A stretch of DNA of 64,000 nt from positions 1-64,000 of the forward strand of contig NZ_MQUQ01000037.1 in NCBI RefSeq assembly GCF_001953865.1, in the 5' to 3' direction. The DNA is from Amycolatopsis coloradensis (lineage in GTDB: Bacteria > Actinomycetota > Actinomycetes > Mycobacteriales > Pseudonocardiaceae). Shown piece after piece: positions 16,263-25,181 of the stretch. Under the pieces are notes generated by a model. The model searched no databases. It had not been told where the DNA came from and saw nothing but the letters and a program-made list of their open reading frames with translations. The position numbers were made by a program, and so were the translations under genes. Numbering within the stretch: the first letter of the stretch is position 1; every line of letters begins with the position of its first letter.

Positions 16263-17461
16263 GCGGCGCCGACCTTCCGTTCGAAGACCAGGCCCTCGGC
16301 GGCCCGCAGGCCGACGCTGATCGCGCCGGTCAGTACGCCGTCGTCGCCCAGCTCGCCCTGCACGACCGCCGGGACGAGGGGGGTGAAGGAACGCAGGGCG
16401 CGGTCGATCGGGTCAAGCAGGAGATCGGCCGCGGTGCCGATGCCACCGCCGAGCACGATCAGTTCGGGGTCGATCACCGCGGCCACCGACGCCACGGTGT
16501 AGGCGAGCCTGTCCGCCTCGGCCTCGACGGCGCGCATGGCGAGTTCGTCGCCGTCGCGGGCGAGGCGGAAGACCTCGCGAGCCGATTTCGCCGTGCCCAG
16601 GCCGAGTTCGTGGGCGCCGCGGACCACGGACTGCGCCGCTGTCGCCTCTTCGAGATGGCCGCGAACCGGCGGGGCGTCTTCGCCGTCGTTCGCCGCGTGC
16701 GATTGGCCGTAGGGCAGGTAGCCGATTTCGCCCGCCGCGCCCGTCGCGCCGCGGAAGACCTCGCCGTTGACCATCACGCCCATGCCGACGCCGGTGCCGA
16801 TGGTGATGCAGCCGAACACGGACGCACCCCGCGCGGCACCGCGTTCCCATTCGCCTACGGCGGTGAGGTTCGCGTCGTTCTCGACCATGAGATCCGGGCC
16901 GAGGACGCCTTCGAGGTCGTCGAGCAGCCCGGCCTTGCCCCAGCCGGGGAGGTTCGGCGCGTGCCGGAAGCAGCGCTTGGCCGGGTCCGCGACGCCCGGC
17001 GAGCCGAGGACGCGCACGACGATGTCGGCCTGGCTCAGCCCCGCTTCGCGCACCGTCGCCGCCGCGAGGGCGCCCACGGCGCTGACGAGCGCGGTGCCCG
17101 AACGCGAGGTGTTCCGCTCGTCACGGCGGGCGACCACGGTGTGGCCGAGATCCGAGACGGCGACACGGAGATGTTCGCGTCCGATGTCGACACCGAGGAC
17201 GTAACCGGCCGTGGGATCCGCTTCGTAGAGGACCGCGGACCGGCCGGTGCCGGTCGAGGTGTGCCCGGTCGCCCTGGCGAGCCCGGCCGCTTCGAGCGCC
17301 AGTAATGCTTGGCTCACCGTCGGTTTCGAAAGACCGGTGTCCTTGGCGACTTGCGGCCGCGTGGCGGGGCCGCTGCGGCGCAAGAGGTCCAGCACGGCGC
17401 GCTGATTGATCTTCCGCATCCCGGCGGGGGTGCCGACGGGCGGACTTTCTGCGCCAACCAC
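16259..17461 (-). CDS. ROK family transcriptional repressor
   Basis: A 400-residue NagC/XylR-type ROK protein. The N-terminal winged helix is INQRAVLDLLRRSGPATRPQ through GLSKPTVSQALLALEAAGLA. The ROK domain follows with VLGVDIGREHLRVAVSD and the sugar-binding VENDANLTAVGEWERG. The zinc motif CxCGxxGCxE of classic ROK proteins is absent: the corresponding region reads GQSHAANDGEDAPPVRGHLEE. The GTG at 17461 is chosen because aggagg (plus 17470-17475) lies 8 bases upstream. A DasR-type palindrome at 17652-17663 lies about 190 bases upstream, hinting at control by N-acetylglucosamine signalling. Confidence 0.83.
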   Translation of the reverse strand: MVGAESPPVGTPAGMRKINQRAVLDLLRRSGPATRPQVAKDTGLSKPTVSQALLALEAAGLARATGHTSTGTGRSAVLYEADPTAGYVLGVDIGREHLRVAVSDLGHTVVARRDERNTSRSGTALVSAVGALAAATVREAGLSQADIVVRVLGSPGVADPAKRCFRHAPNLPGWGKAGLLDDLEGVLGPDLMVENDANLTAVGEWERGAARGASVFGCITIGTGVGMGVMVNGEVFRGATGAAGEIGYLPYGQSHAANDGEDAPPVRGHLEEATAAQSVVRGAHELGLGTAKSAREVFRLARDGDELAMRAVEAEADRLAYTVASVAAVIDPELIVLGGGIGTAADLLLDPIDRALRSFTPLVPAVVQGELGDDGVLTGAISVGLRAAEGLVFERKVGAA

Positions 17462-17651
17462 GAGCTTCGCCTCCTGTCGAACCAAGGTGTTCCCACCGAA
17501 GTTATCCGGGTCCGGCCCGAAAAGGGCAAGAAGGTTTACATTCGGTGGTTCTCGGCGACGATAAACGTGTCCGGGCCGCAAACCGCGCACGCCGCGCGCG
17601 AAATCCGGTGATTCACCCGGTGTCCGGACGCGTGCTCCCAGTGACCGGTAA

Positions 17652-17663
17652 TGGTCTAGACCA
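17652..17663. promoter_or_regulatory. DasR-like operator (dre candidate)
   Basis: The perfect 12-bp palindrome tggtctagacca equals the core of the DasR-responsive element known from Streptomyces. It lies in the 208-base gap upstream of the ROK repressor gene and 6 bases beyond the stop of the anti-sigma gene. The outermost bases of the 16-bp consensus are not fully kept. Regulation of the ROK gene by a GntR/DasR-type protein is inferred, not shown. Confidence 0.55.
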
Positions 17664-17669
17664 AGCGAA

Positions 17670-18398
17670 TCAGGCGACGTGGCGGCTCGCCGGGCGCCGG
17701 AATCCCCTGTGCTGGCGGGGTCGTTCGGGGGCTTCGCCGGTTTCATGGCCCGATTCCGTGGAGAAGGAACCCGACGTGTCGGCCGTCGTCGCCGGGCTGG
17801 GACGGTTGCGGCGGCGGTGTTGGCGATGCACCACGAACAGCAGTACCAGGCCGAGGACGACCAGTCCGTGGGTGAGCACCCGCCCGGCGGTGACCTGACC
17901 CGTGACGAGGTCGCCCGCCGACAACGCCAGCAGCAGCGCGACGAACCCGGTCAACGCCGGCAGCTGCCCGGACGCCGCCTTCGTGCGGACGGCCGCCCAG
18001 CCGAGTCCGACACCGACGGCGAGGTTCCACGCGCTGCTCTCGTGCGAAAGGTGTCCGACCAGGGATTCCGTCCCGTGTCCGGCGGCGTGGTCTTCAACAC
18101 CCAGCAGCTGGGCGAAGGCGAGACCGAGCTGCGCGACCGCGACCAGGGCGAGCGCGATCCTGGCCGCCCAGCCCTCGCCCGGCGGGGCGGGCGTGCGTTC
18201 CAGAATGACGGCGGTGAGGTCCGGGACGCCGGGAGCGGGCCGGAGCAGCATCGTCCGGTGCAGCCGCTCGGCGCGGGCGAGCCACGACCGGCAGGCGGCG
18301 CAACCGGTCACGTGCCGGTCGAGGGCCTCGGGCGGGGTGGGTTCGGTTTCGCCGTCGAGCCGGGCCGACAGGGCCTCGCGGCAGGTCTCGCACTTCAC
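17670..18398 (-). CDS. Anti-sigma factor with zinc-finger domain and membrane segments
   Basis: A 242-residue protein. The N-terminus has the anti-sigma zinc motif: MKCETCREALSARLDGE, then DRHVTGCAACRSW (His-x3-Cys-x2-Cys). Then come about four hydrophobic segments between residues 80 and 190 and a disordered basic C-terminus. It should bind and hold the ECF sigma factor encoded divergently 58 bases away. Membrane-embedded anti-sigma factors of this kind release sigma in response to envelope or redox cues; the cue is unknown. The GTG start has an ECF-type promoter candidate directly upstream. Confidence 0.83.
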   Translation of the reverse strand: MKCETCREALSARLDGETEPTPPEALDRHVTGCAACRSWLARAERLHRTMLLRPAPGVPDLTAVILERTPAPPGEGWAARIALALVAVAQLGLAFAQLLGVEDHAAGHGTESLVGHLSHESSAWNLAVGVGLGWAAVRTKAASGQLPALTGFVALLLALSAGDLVTGQVTAGRVLTHGLVVLGLVLLFVVHRQHRRRNRPSPATTADTSGSFSTESGHETGEAPERPRQHRGFRRPASRHVA

Positions 18399-18407
18399 GT
18401 CTCACTT

Positions 18408-18433
18408 GTCGGGCGCGGGCCTGCCCCGGTTCC
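18408..18433 (-). promoter_or_regulatory. ECF-type promoter candidate for the anti-sigma gene
   Basis: On the minus strand GGAAC (plus 18429-18433) is followed after 17 bases by CGAC (plus 18408-18411), with 9 bases to the GTG start of the anti-sigma gene. GGAAC-N16/17-CG(T/A)C is the usual shape of ECF sigma promoters. This would let the sigma factor drive its own anti-sigma gene, a common feedback loop. Confidence 0.4.
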
Positions 18434-18456
18434 CGGGACGCTGCTACGTTTCTCGT

Positions 18457-19026
18457 ATGGCCGGGCCGCGCAACCACGACGACGAGCGGGTGACCGCGCT
18501 CGCACTCGACGCGGCGCGTGGTGACCGGCGGGCACTGGAGGACTGGGTGCGGGCCACCCAGGCCGACGTCTGGCGCTTCGTCGCACATCTCTCCGACGTG
18601 AGCGCAGCCGACGATCTCACCCAGGAGACGTACCTCCGCGCGTTCGGCAGCCTGCGCCGGTTCGCCGGTCGGTCCTCCTCGCGGACCTGGCTCCTGTCGA
18701 TCGCCCGGCGCGTGGTCGTCGACCGCATCCGGGCGGCTTCGGCGCGCCCGAAGCTGGCCGACGTCGATTGGGAAGCCACCGCCGAGCGTCGCGGCGCTCG
18801 TCAGGCGGAGGGTGTCGCGGGGTTCGAGGACCTGGTCGAGCTGCGGATGCTGCTCGACGGACTCGACCCGGAACGGCGCGAGGTCCTCGTCCTCACCCAG
18901 GTGCTGGGACTTTCGTACGCCGAGGCCGCCGAGGTCTGCGGCTGCCCGGTCGGCACCGTCCGCTCACGCATCGCGCGTGCCCGCGAAGACCTGCTCGAAG
19001 CGGGCCGGGAGCGCGACTCCATCTAA
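18457..19026 (+). CDS. ECF RNA polymerase sigma factor
   Basis: A 189-residue sigma-70 family factor with only regions 2 and 4. Region 2 includes VWRFVAHLSDVSAADDLTQE and TYLRAFGSLRRF; region 4 includes LVLTQVLGLSYAEAAEVCGC and the helix-turn-helix ending GTVRSRIARAREDL. It is paired divergently with a zinc-type anti-sigma factor. The target regulon is unknown. It ends 6 bases before the perfect palindrome at 19033-19099, which should serve as its terminator. Confidence 0.9.
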   Translation: MAGPRNHDDERVTALALDAARGDRRALEDWVRATQADVWRFVAHLSDVSAADDLTQETYLRAFGSLRRFAGRSSSRTWLLSIARRVVVDRIRAASARPKLADVDWEATAERRGARQAEGVAGFEDLVELRMLLDGLDPERREVLVLTQVLGLSYAEAAEVCGCPVGTVRSRIARAREDLLEAGRERDSI

Positions 19027-19032
19027 GGGCTG

Positions 19033-19099
19033 CCGCAATTCGTCCTCTAGTTGCGGTCCTTAGCGCCTGCAACTACCGCAACTAGAGGACGAATTGCGG
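19033..19099. repeat. Palindromic repeat, copy B, terminator-like
   Basis: Arms of 25 bp (starting ccgcaattcgtcctctagtt, with its exact complement on the other side) pair perfectly around a 17-base loop. The repeat begins 6 bases after the sigma factor stop codon. The arms equal copies A and C over the cctctagttgcgg core, while the loop differs. No T-tract follows, so termination would rely on the hairpin alone. Confidence 0.85.
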
Positions 19100-19281
19100 G
19101 GGTGAGCTGTGGCGCGGCACACATTGGCGGGCGTTCGCTGTCACCTCGTCACACAGATGCGCTGACACGACTACTCCGCGTTGACTGGGCCGAATGCCGC
19201 TGCCTAGCGTGTCGCCATCCGACCCCAGGCCGCGCGAGGGTCCCCGCCTTCTCCGCGCGCGCTCTCGAAGGGATCTCCCCA

Positions 19282-21522
19282 ATGGCCAGTCCCACCACTG
19301 GAACCCAAGAACAGGACCCCGGCGGCCTCGGCCGCCGCCGGTTCCTGACCTTCCTCGTCGCGGCGCCCACCCTCACGATCGCCACGAAGATCGGTATCGA
19401 CGCCGTCGCGCCCGAGAAGGCCGAAGCCGTCATCCCGACCCTGCCCGGCCCGGCCGAGATCCTCGACCTCGGCGACGTCCTGATCCTTTCGAACGCCCCC
19501 ACCGCCGGTCTGCTCGTGCTCGAGGTCCGCGAGGACGGCCGCGTGCGGCTGGAGTTGCCGCGGACCGAGGTCGGCCAGGGCATCACCACGGCCAACGCGA
19601 TGCTGGTCGCCGAGGAGCTGGACCTGCCGCTCGACCGCGTCGACGTCGTGCTTTCCGACGCCCGCCCGGAACTGCTGTTCAACCAGCTGACCGGCGGCTC
19701 CAACACGATGCGCTCGCTGTACACCCCGGTGCGGACCGCGGCCGCCGCCGCCCGCGCCAGGCTGGTCGCGACCGCCGCGCGGCAGTGGGGTGCCCAGGCC
19801 GACCGGCTGTCCACAAGGGACGGTGCGGTGATCGCGCCGGACGGCCGTCGCCTCGGCTACGGCGCGCTGTCCAAGCCCGCCGCCCGCGCCGACCTGGGGA
19901 AACTCGCGGCGACCCCGAAGGCCGAGTCCGCGCACAAGCTGGTAGGTACGCCGCAGTCGCGCAAGGACGCCCGCGCGATGGTCACCGGGCAGCTGAAGTA
20001 CACGCTCGACCTGGACATCCCCGGCGCGAAGCCGGTCATGGTCCGCCGCCCGCCGACGATCAACGGCACGGTCGAGAAGGTCATCAACGAGGCCGCCGTC
20101 CGCGCGATGCCCGGCGTCATCGACATCGCCGTCATCAAGACCGGTGTCGCGGTGATGGCGGAGACCTTCGGCCAGGCCCTCGACGGCAAGAACGCGCTCG
20201 AGGTCACCTGGAACGGCGGCACCGTCGACGGTGAGAACAACGCGACGATCAAGAAGAAGCTTCAGGCCGCGGCGCTGCCGTTCGTCGTGCCGCCGCTGCT
20301 GACCCAGTACGTCGACGGTGAATTCGACTTCGCCTTCGCCAGTCACGCGCCGCTGGAGACCAACTCGGCGGTCGCCGACGTCCGCGAAGACAGCGCGACC
20401 ATCTGGTCCGGCCTGAAGGTCCCGATCCTCGCCAAGCAGGACATCGCGGCGGAACTCGGGTTGCCGTCGAACAAGGTCACCGTGCACGTCCAGCAGGCGG
20501 GTGGTTCGTTCGGCCGCAGGCTGTTCTCCGACGGCGCGATCGAAGCCGCCCGGATCTCGAAGGCGATGAAGCGGCCGGTGCGGCTGATGTGGAGCCGCAT
20601 CGACGACATGCGCCACGGCCGAGCCCGCGCCGCGAGCCATCACAAGATCCGCGCCACCTTCGCGCTCGGCCAGGTGCTCACCTTCGAACACCGCGTCGCC
20701 AGTGTGGAGACCGACTGGGGTCACGGGCTCGGCGAGGTTCTCACCGCCTTCGCCGCGCAGCTCCCGGTCGGCGGGAACCTGAGCTTCGCGCAGACGGTGT
20801 TCCTGCTGACGGTGAAGTCGCCGTACAACTTCGGCGTCACCACGCAGTTGCTCAACGAGGTCCCGGTGGAATTCCACACCGGCGCCTGGCGGTCGGTGTA
20901 CTCATCGAGCACGCGTGGCGCGGAAGAAATCATGGTCGACGAGATCGCCGCGAAACTCGGCAAGGACCCCGTCGCGTTCCGGCGGGAGTTCATCAAGAAC
21001 GAGCGGCAGCGCGCCGTGCTGGACAAGGTCGCCGAACTCGGCGAGTGGGGCAAGAAGATGCCCAAGGGCTTCGCACAGGGTGTCGCCGTGCACGGTGAGT
21101 ACAAGTCGTACACCGCTTGCCTGGTCGAACTCGACGGCCGCGACCCGAAGAAGCCGCGGGTCACCAAGGCGACCATCGCCGTCGACGTCGGTAAGCCGAT
21201 CAACCCGCGCGGAATCGAGGCACAGATGCTCGGCGGCCTGACCGACGGCATCTCCACGACGCTGACCGCCGGGCTGCACATCGACAAGGGCCTGCCACTG
21301 GAGGGCAGCTACTCGCAATTCCACTACGCGCGGCAGAAGAACTCGCCGACGGACGTCAAGGTGTTCGTCATGCCGGAAAAAGGTGAGATCGGCGGCGCGG
21401 GCGAACTCGGCGTACCCGCGCCGGTCGGCGCCATCGCGAACGCCTACGCGCGGGCCACCGGGATCAAACCCCGCGGCTTCCCGATCGACTTCCCGGTCGA
21501 CTTCGAGCCCTTCCACCGCTGA
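19282..21522 (+). CDS. Molybdopterin-binding hydroxylase large subunit, Tat-exported
   Basis: A 746-residue xanthine dehydrogenase-family molybdenum subunit of the isoquinoline 1-oxidoreductase beta / membrane aldehyde dehydrogenase type. The N-terminus carries a twin-arginine signal (GRRRFLTFLVAAPTLTIATK), so export folded with cofactor is likely. Recognisable blocks include GQGITTANAMLVAEELD, QQAGGSFGRR and GGAGELGVPAP (with the family's catalytic glutamate expected in this last block). Substrates in this family are aldehydes or N-heterocycles; not predictable here. It pairs with the [2Fe-2S] subunit 26 bases downstream. No FAD subunit is present, typical for periplasmic-type two-subunit enzymes that pass electrons to cytochromes. 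Confidence 0.87.
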   Translation: MASPTTGTQEQDPGGLGRRRFLTFLVAAPTLTIATKIGIDAVAPEKAEAVIPTLPGPAEILDLGDVLILSNAPTAGLLVLEVREDGRVRLELPRTEVGQGITTANAMLVAEELDLPLDRVDVVLSDARPELLFNQLTGGSNTMRSLYTPVRTAAAAARARLVATAARQWGAQADRLSTRDGAVIAPDGRRLGYGALSKPAARADLGKLAATPKAESAHKLVGTPQSRKDARAMVTGQLKYTLDLDIPGAKPVMVRRPPTINGTVEKVINEAAVRAMPGVIDIAVIKTGVAVMAETFGQALDGKNALEVTWNGGTVDGENNATIKKKLQAAALPFVVPPLLTQYVDGEFDFAFASHAPLETNSAVADVREDSATIWSGLKVPILAKQDIAAELGLPSNKVTVHVQQAGGSFGRRLFSDGAIEAARISKAMKRPVRLMWSRIDDMRHGRARAASHHKIRATFALGQVLTFEHRVASVETDWGHGLGEVLTAFAAQLPVGGNLSFAQTVFLLTVKSPYNFGVTTQLLNEVPVEFHTGAWRSVYSSSTRGAEEIMVDEIAAKLGKDPVAFRREFIKNERQRAVLDKVAELGEWGKKMPKGFAQGVAVHGEYKSYTACLVELDGRDPKKPRVTKATIAVDVGKPINPRGIEAQMLGGLTDGISTTLTAGLHIDKGLPLEGSYSQFHYARQKNSPTDVKVFVMPEKGEIGGAGELGVPAPVGAIANAYARATGIKPRGFPIDFPVDFEPFHR

Positions 21523-21548
21523 CTTTCCTTCCCCGCCAAGGAGTTCCG

Positions 21549-22004
21549 ATGCCCAACTACACCTTCACGGTGAACGGGAAGACCGTCACCGTCGACGCGC
21601 CCGCGGATCTGCCCATGCTGTGGGCGCTGCGGGACAAGCTCGGTGTCCGCGGTCCGAAGTACGGCTGCGGGATCAACGTCTGCAAGGCCTGCACCAGCCA
21701 CCTCGACGGCGAGGCGTTCAACCCGTGCGTGACGCCGGTGTCCGATTGCTCGGGCAAGGACGTCACCACGATCGAGGGCCTCGCCGACGGTGACGACCTG
21801 CACCCGGTGCAGGAGGCCTGGCTGGAGCAGGACGTGGCGCAGTGCGGCTATTGTCAGCCGGGGCAGATCATGGCCGCGGTGGCGCTGCTGAAGAAGACGA
21901 AGAATCCGACGGACGCCGAGATCGACGCGATCCAGAACGTCTGCCGGTGCGGTACCTACTTCCGGATCCGCGAGGCCATCAAGAGCGCCGCCGCGAAACT
22001 GTGA
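21549..22004 (+). CDS. [2Fe-2S] subunit of the molybdenum hydroxylase
   Basis: A 151-residue ferredoxin-like subunit with two [2Fe-2S] clusters. The plant-type site is in YGCGINVCKACTSHLDGE with a further Cys in FNPCVTP. The second, alpha-helical site is in QCGYCQPGQIM and NVCRCGTYFRI. It transfers electrons from the molybdenum centre of the preceding subunit. A clear aaggag Shine-Dalgarno lies just upstream. It has no signal of its own, so it probably rides out with the Tat-signal-bearing large subunit. Confidence 0.9.
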   Translation: MPNYTFTVNGKTVTVDAPADLPMLWALRDKLGVRGPKYGCGINVCKACTSHLDGEAFNPCVTPVSDCSGKDVTTIEGLADGDDLHPVQEAWLEQDVAQCGYCQPGQIMAAVALLKKTKNPTDAEIDAIQNVCRCGTYFRIREAIKSAAAKL

Positions 22005-22107
22005 AGATTCCGCTGGTGCGGTGGAAATCCCGATTTTTCGCCGCCCCAGCGGGCTTTTGTGGCTTCGGCGGGCCACTTCCGGAGATGTCGTGTTAGATGA
22101 CGTCCCC

Positions 22108-22129
22108 AGGGACTCGACGAGGAGTCCCT
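22108..22129. promoter_or_regulatory. Small hairpin before the PucR gene
   Basis: agggactc and gagtccct form a perfect 8-bp stem with a 6-base loop, between the [2Fe-2S] gene and the PucR-type gene. It can be a terminator for the hydroxylase operon or an operator for the regulator; position allows both. Confidence 0.45.
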
Positions 22130-22145
22130 GCCCCGGAGGACGTCC

Positions 22146-23387
22146 ATGCACTATCGAACTGTGCTCCGCGGAGGTTCGGCGGCCGTGGTCGCCGAACTCG
22201 CCGTCGAGGTCGAACGGCAGCTGTCCGGGCTGATCGAGGCCACGGTCGAGCAAATCCGTGCCGAGATGCCGGTGTACCACGACGCGCGGTTCGTGTCCCT
22301 CGCCGAACTGCGGACCTCGGTGCGGAACAACCTCGAGTACGTCATGCGGACCCTGCGCGGCACGGAGGAACCCGACCTCGCGCAGGCACGGGCGACCGGG
22401 CGCGCGCGGGCGTTGCAGGGCGCGCCGCTGCCGGAACTCCTGCGGGCGTACCGGATCGGGCTCACCGAGGTGTGGAACCGGTTCGTCGAACTGACCGCTT
22501 CGGGCGAGCACCAGGATCTCCGCGGCCTCGTCGCCGCGACGTCGGCGATCTGGGCGCTGGTCGACGACTATGCCGAGGCCTTGACGACGACCTACCGCGA
22601 CACCACCGCCGAAGTCATGCTGGCGCACCAAAGCCGGCGCTCCGCGTTGGTCGAGGCACTGTTCGCCGGTGGCGCCGCGACCGAGGGCACGCTGTGGGAC
22701 ATCGCGCGCGTGCTGGAACTTTCGCTCGACGGGACCTACGTGGTCGTCGCCGCGGAGACCCCGCGTGTCGGGCACGAACCTCTGCCACAGATAGAAAACC
22801 GGCTCCGCGACCGGTGTCACGCGTCCGCGTGGCGGCTCACTCCGGACCTTCAGGTCGGCGTCGTGTCGATGCGGGATCAGTCGGCGTCGCAGGTGATCAT
22901 CGAGCTGCTGGGGGAGAACCAGATCGGCCGGATCGGGGTCAGCCCGGTGTTCACCGGCCTCGGGAACACCTCCCGCGCACTGCACCTGGCGCGGGTCGCG
23001 CTCTCCAGCATGCTGCCGGGGACGACGGGGATGGTTCAGTTCAACGAATCCCCGCTCGCCGGTCTCGTCGCCAGCGCGCCGGAGGCGTCGGTCCAGCTCG
23101 CCCATCACGTACTGCGGCCGATCCTCGACCTGCCCGGCGACGACCGGAACGTGCTGCTGCTGACGTTGCGGGCGTGGTTCGAATGCCAGGGCTCCACGAA
23201 ACTGACGTCGGAGCGGATGTTCTGCCACCCCAACACGATCCGGCACCGCCTGAAGCGGATCAGCGAGGAACTCGGCCGCTCGCTGACCGACCCGGCCGAC
23301 ATCGCCGAACTCGGCGCCGCTTTGCGCGCGCTCCACATGTTCCCGGATACTTCGCATCTGCCTTCGCCGCGGGATCCGCTGCGCTAG
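22146..23387 (+). CDS. PucR/CdaR-type transcriptional regulator
   Basis: A 413-residue regulator. The last 60 residues hold the PucR C-terminal helix-turn-helix (LTLRAWFECQGSTKLTSERM then FCHPNTIRHRLKRISEELGR). The middle is a GGDEF-like (degenerate) domain, and the first 160 residues are helical with an RsbRD-like look. PucR relatives control purine or sugar-acid use. Lying right after a molybdenum hydroxylase operon, it may regulate that operon. gaggac precedes the ATG. Confidence 0.83.
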   Translation: MHYRTVLRGGSAAVVAELAVEVERQLSGLIEATVEQIRAEMPVYHDARFVSLAELRTSVRNNLEYVMRTLRGTEEPDLAQARATGRARALQGAPLPELLRAYRIGLTEVWNRFVELTASGEHQDLRGLVAATSAIWALVDDYAEALTTTYRDTTAEVMLAHQSRRSALVEALFAGGAATEGTLWDIARVLELSLDGTYVVVAAETPRVGHEPLPQIENRLRDRCHASAWRLTPDLQVGVVSMRDQSASQVIIELLGENQIGRIGVSPVFTGLGNTSRALHLARVALSSMLPGTTGMVQFNESPLAGLVASAPEASVQLAHHVLRPILDLPGDDRNVLLLTLRAWFECQGSTKLTSERMFCHPNTIRHRLKRISEELGRSLTDPADIAELGAALRALHMFPDTSHLPSPRDPLR

Positions 23388-23396
23388 GTTTCCCCC

Positions 23397-24209
23397 ATGA
23401 ACGAGTTCGCCATCGGCGGAGACCTGTCCGTACACCGCCTCGGCTTCGGTGCCATGCGCCTGCCGACCGAATCCGGTCCCGGGCGCGAGGACTCGATCGC
23501 GGTCGCCCGGCGTGCGGTCGAACTGGGCATCACGCTGATCGACACCGCGCATCTGTACGGCTGGGGGGCCAACGAGGAATTGCTCGCCGAGGCGCTGTAT
23601 CCGTACCCGGACGACTTGGTGGTCACCACCAAGGTCGGCGTGGTGCGGACCGGGGACGACTGGAAGTACGACGCGCGGCCGGACTCCTTGCGCGCGCAGG
23701 TGGAGGAGGGGCTGCGACGGCTGCGCGTGGAGCGGATCGAGCTGCTGCAACTGCACCGCATCGACCCGGAAACCCCGCTGGCCGACCAGCTCGGCGCGCT
23801 TCGGGACCTGCGTGACGAGGGCAAGATCGGCCGGATCGGGCTGTCCGAGGTCACCGTGGACGAACTCGCGCGAGCACGGGAGATCGTGGACATCGCGAGC
23901 GTGCAGAACCGCTACAGCCTCTTGGACCGGGAGTACGAAGCGGTACTGGAAGCCTGCGAGGCGGCCGGGATCGCTTTCCTGCCTTGGCGTCCGGTACTCG
24001 GCGCCGCGTCGAACGCCACTGCCGGGATTGCTGCCGTCGCGAAGGAACTCGGGGCGACGACGGCGCAGGTCGGGCTCGCGTGGCTGCTCGCGCGGTCGCC
24101 GGTGATCCTGCCGATCCCGGGGACGGCGAAGATCGCGCACCTGGAGGAGAACTTCGCCGCCGCGGAGATCACGTTGACGGGCGAGCACCTGGAGCGGTTG
24201 GGCTCGTGA
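23397..24209 (+). CDS. Aldo/keto reductase
   Basis: A 270-residue NADPH-dependent TIM-barrel reductase. The catalytic tetrad is visible: Asp and Tyr in LIDTAHLYGWGANEE, Lys in VVTTKVG, His in ELLQLHRID. The nucleotide-binding end reads PIPGTAKIAHLEENFAAAEI. It starts 9 bases after the PucR gene stop and is probably co-transcribed. The substrate is unknown. A 23-bp stem terminator follows. Confidence 0.88.
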   Translation: MNEFAIGGDLSVHRLGFGAMRLPTESGPGREDSIAVARRAVELGITLIDTAHLYGWGANEELLAEALYPYPDDLVVTTKVGVVRTGDDWKYDARPDSLRAQVEEGLRRLRVERIELLQLHRIDPETPLADQLGALRDLRDEGKIGRIGLSEVTVDELARAREIVDIASVQNRYSLLDREYEAVLEACEAAGIAFLPWRPVLGAASNATAGIAAVAKELGATTAQVGLAWLLARSPVILPIPGTAKIAHLEENFAAAEITLTGEHLERLGS

Positions 24210-24222
24210 GGGTAAGGCGCAT

Positions 24223-24275
24223 GTCGCGAAAGCCACTTTCGGGACATCAGACGTCCCGAAAGTGGCTTTCGCGAC
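24223..24275. terminator. Bidirectional hairpin terminator
   Basis: gtcgcgaaagccactttcggg and its exact reverse complement form a perfect 23-bp stem with a 7-base loop. It sits between two convergent genes, ending one base before the stop of the LLM oxidoreductase gene, and so can end transcription from both sides. Confidence 0.85.
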
Positions 24276-25169
24276 TCAGGAGGCGAACAGTTCCCGGGTT
24301 CGCGCTTGCTCCTCGGGCGTCCCCACCGGCATCAGGATCAGCTCGGTCGCACCGGCCTCTTCGAGCTCGCGGATCCGTGCCCGGACGACCTCCTCGTCGC
24401 CGGCGATCACCGTCCCGCCAGGGCCGTCGACCCGGTCACGGGTGAAAATCGCTTGGTATGCCGGGATGTTCGCCGCCATGCCGTAGTGCTCGGCGACCCA
24501 GGTCCGCGGCCCGTCAGGGTTGCCGGTGACGGAGATCAGCTGCCCGGTGACGACTCGCGGTGCGGCACGCCCGGCCTCCGTGGCCGCTTTCGTCAGCGTC
24601 GGGACGATGTACTCCGCCAGTGAGCGTGGCCCGGCCCAGGTGGACACCACGCCGTCGGAGTAGGCGCCGCTGACCTTCAGTGACAGCGGGCTCATCGCGC
24701 CGACGATGACCGAAGGCGGCTCGGCGCCGGGTGCCTCGACGGTGCCGGCAGCGGTCAGCGTCTCGCCGTGCACGTCGGCTTTTCCGTGGTGCAGCAACGG
24801 GTAGAGCGCCTGAAGGTACTCGCGCAGATGACGGACCGGGCGGGCGAAGGAGTAACCGTACTGGTCTTCGATGATCGGCCGGTGGCTCAGCCCGACGCCG
24901 AGCGAGACCGGCGCGCCCGTGGCGGCTTGTAGCGTCAAAGCCTGTGCCGCCAAGGAAATCGGGTGCCTCGGGTAGGTGGGGATCACCGAAGTGCCCAGCG
25001 CGAGACCAGGGGCGGCCGCGCTCAGCGCCACCAACGCGGTGAGGGCGTCCCAGCCACCGCGCTGCGCGAGCCAGATCGCGTCGTAGCCCAGCCGGGCGGC
25101 TTCTTTCGCTTGCGCGACGACGTCGCCGAAGGGGACACCGATTTCATCGAGGAGGATTCCGGTCCGCAT
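24276..25169 (-). CDS. LLM-class flavin/F420 oxidoreductase
   Basis: A 297-residue luciferase-like monooxygenase-family protein with DEIGVPFGDVVAQAKEAARL at the N-terminus, TSVIPTYPRHPISLAAQALT and LGVGLSHRPIIEDQYGYSF. These match the F420-dependent group common in actinobacteria. It lies 12 bases downstream of a TetR gene on the same strand and is likely controlled by it. Confidence 0.82.
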   Translation of the reverse strand: MRTGILLDEIGVPFGDVVAQAKEAARLGYDAIWLAQRGGWDALTALVALSAAAPGLALGTSVIPTYPRHPISLAAQALTLQAATGAPVSLGVGLSHRPIIEDQYGYSFARPVRHLREYLQALYPLLHHGKADVHGETLTAAGTVEAPGAEPPSVIVGAMSPLSLKVSGAYSDGVVSTWAGPRSLAEYIVPTLTKAATEAGRAAPRVVTGQLISVTGNPDGPRTWVAEHYGMAANIPAYQAIFTRDRVDGPGGTVIAGDEEVVRARIRELEEAGATELILMPVGTPEEQARTRELFAS

Positions 25170-25181
25170 GCGCGGCTCCCG

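Noticed and set aside
21444..24236. A 930-codon minus-strand frame over the [2Fe-2S], PucR and aldo/keto reductase genes
   Set aside because: It covers three recognisable plus-strand genes and has no domain of its own.
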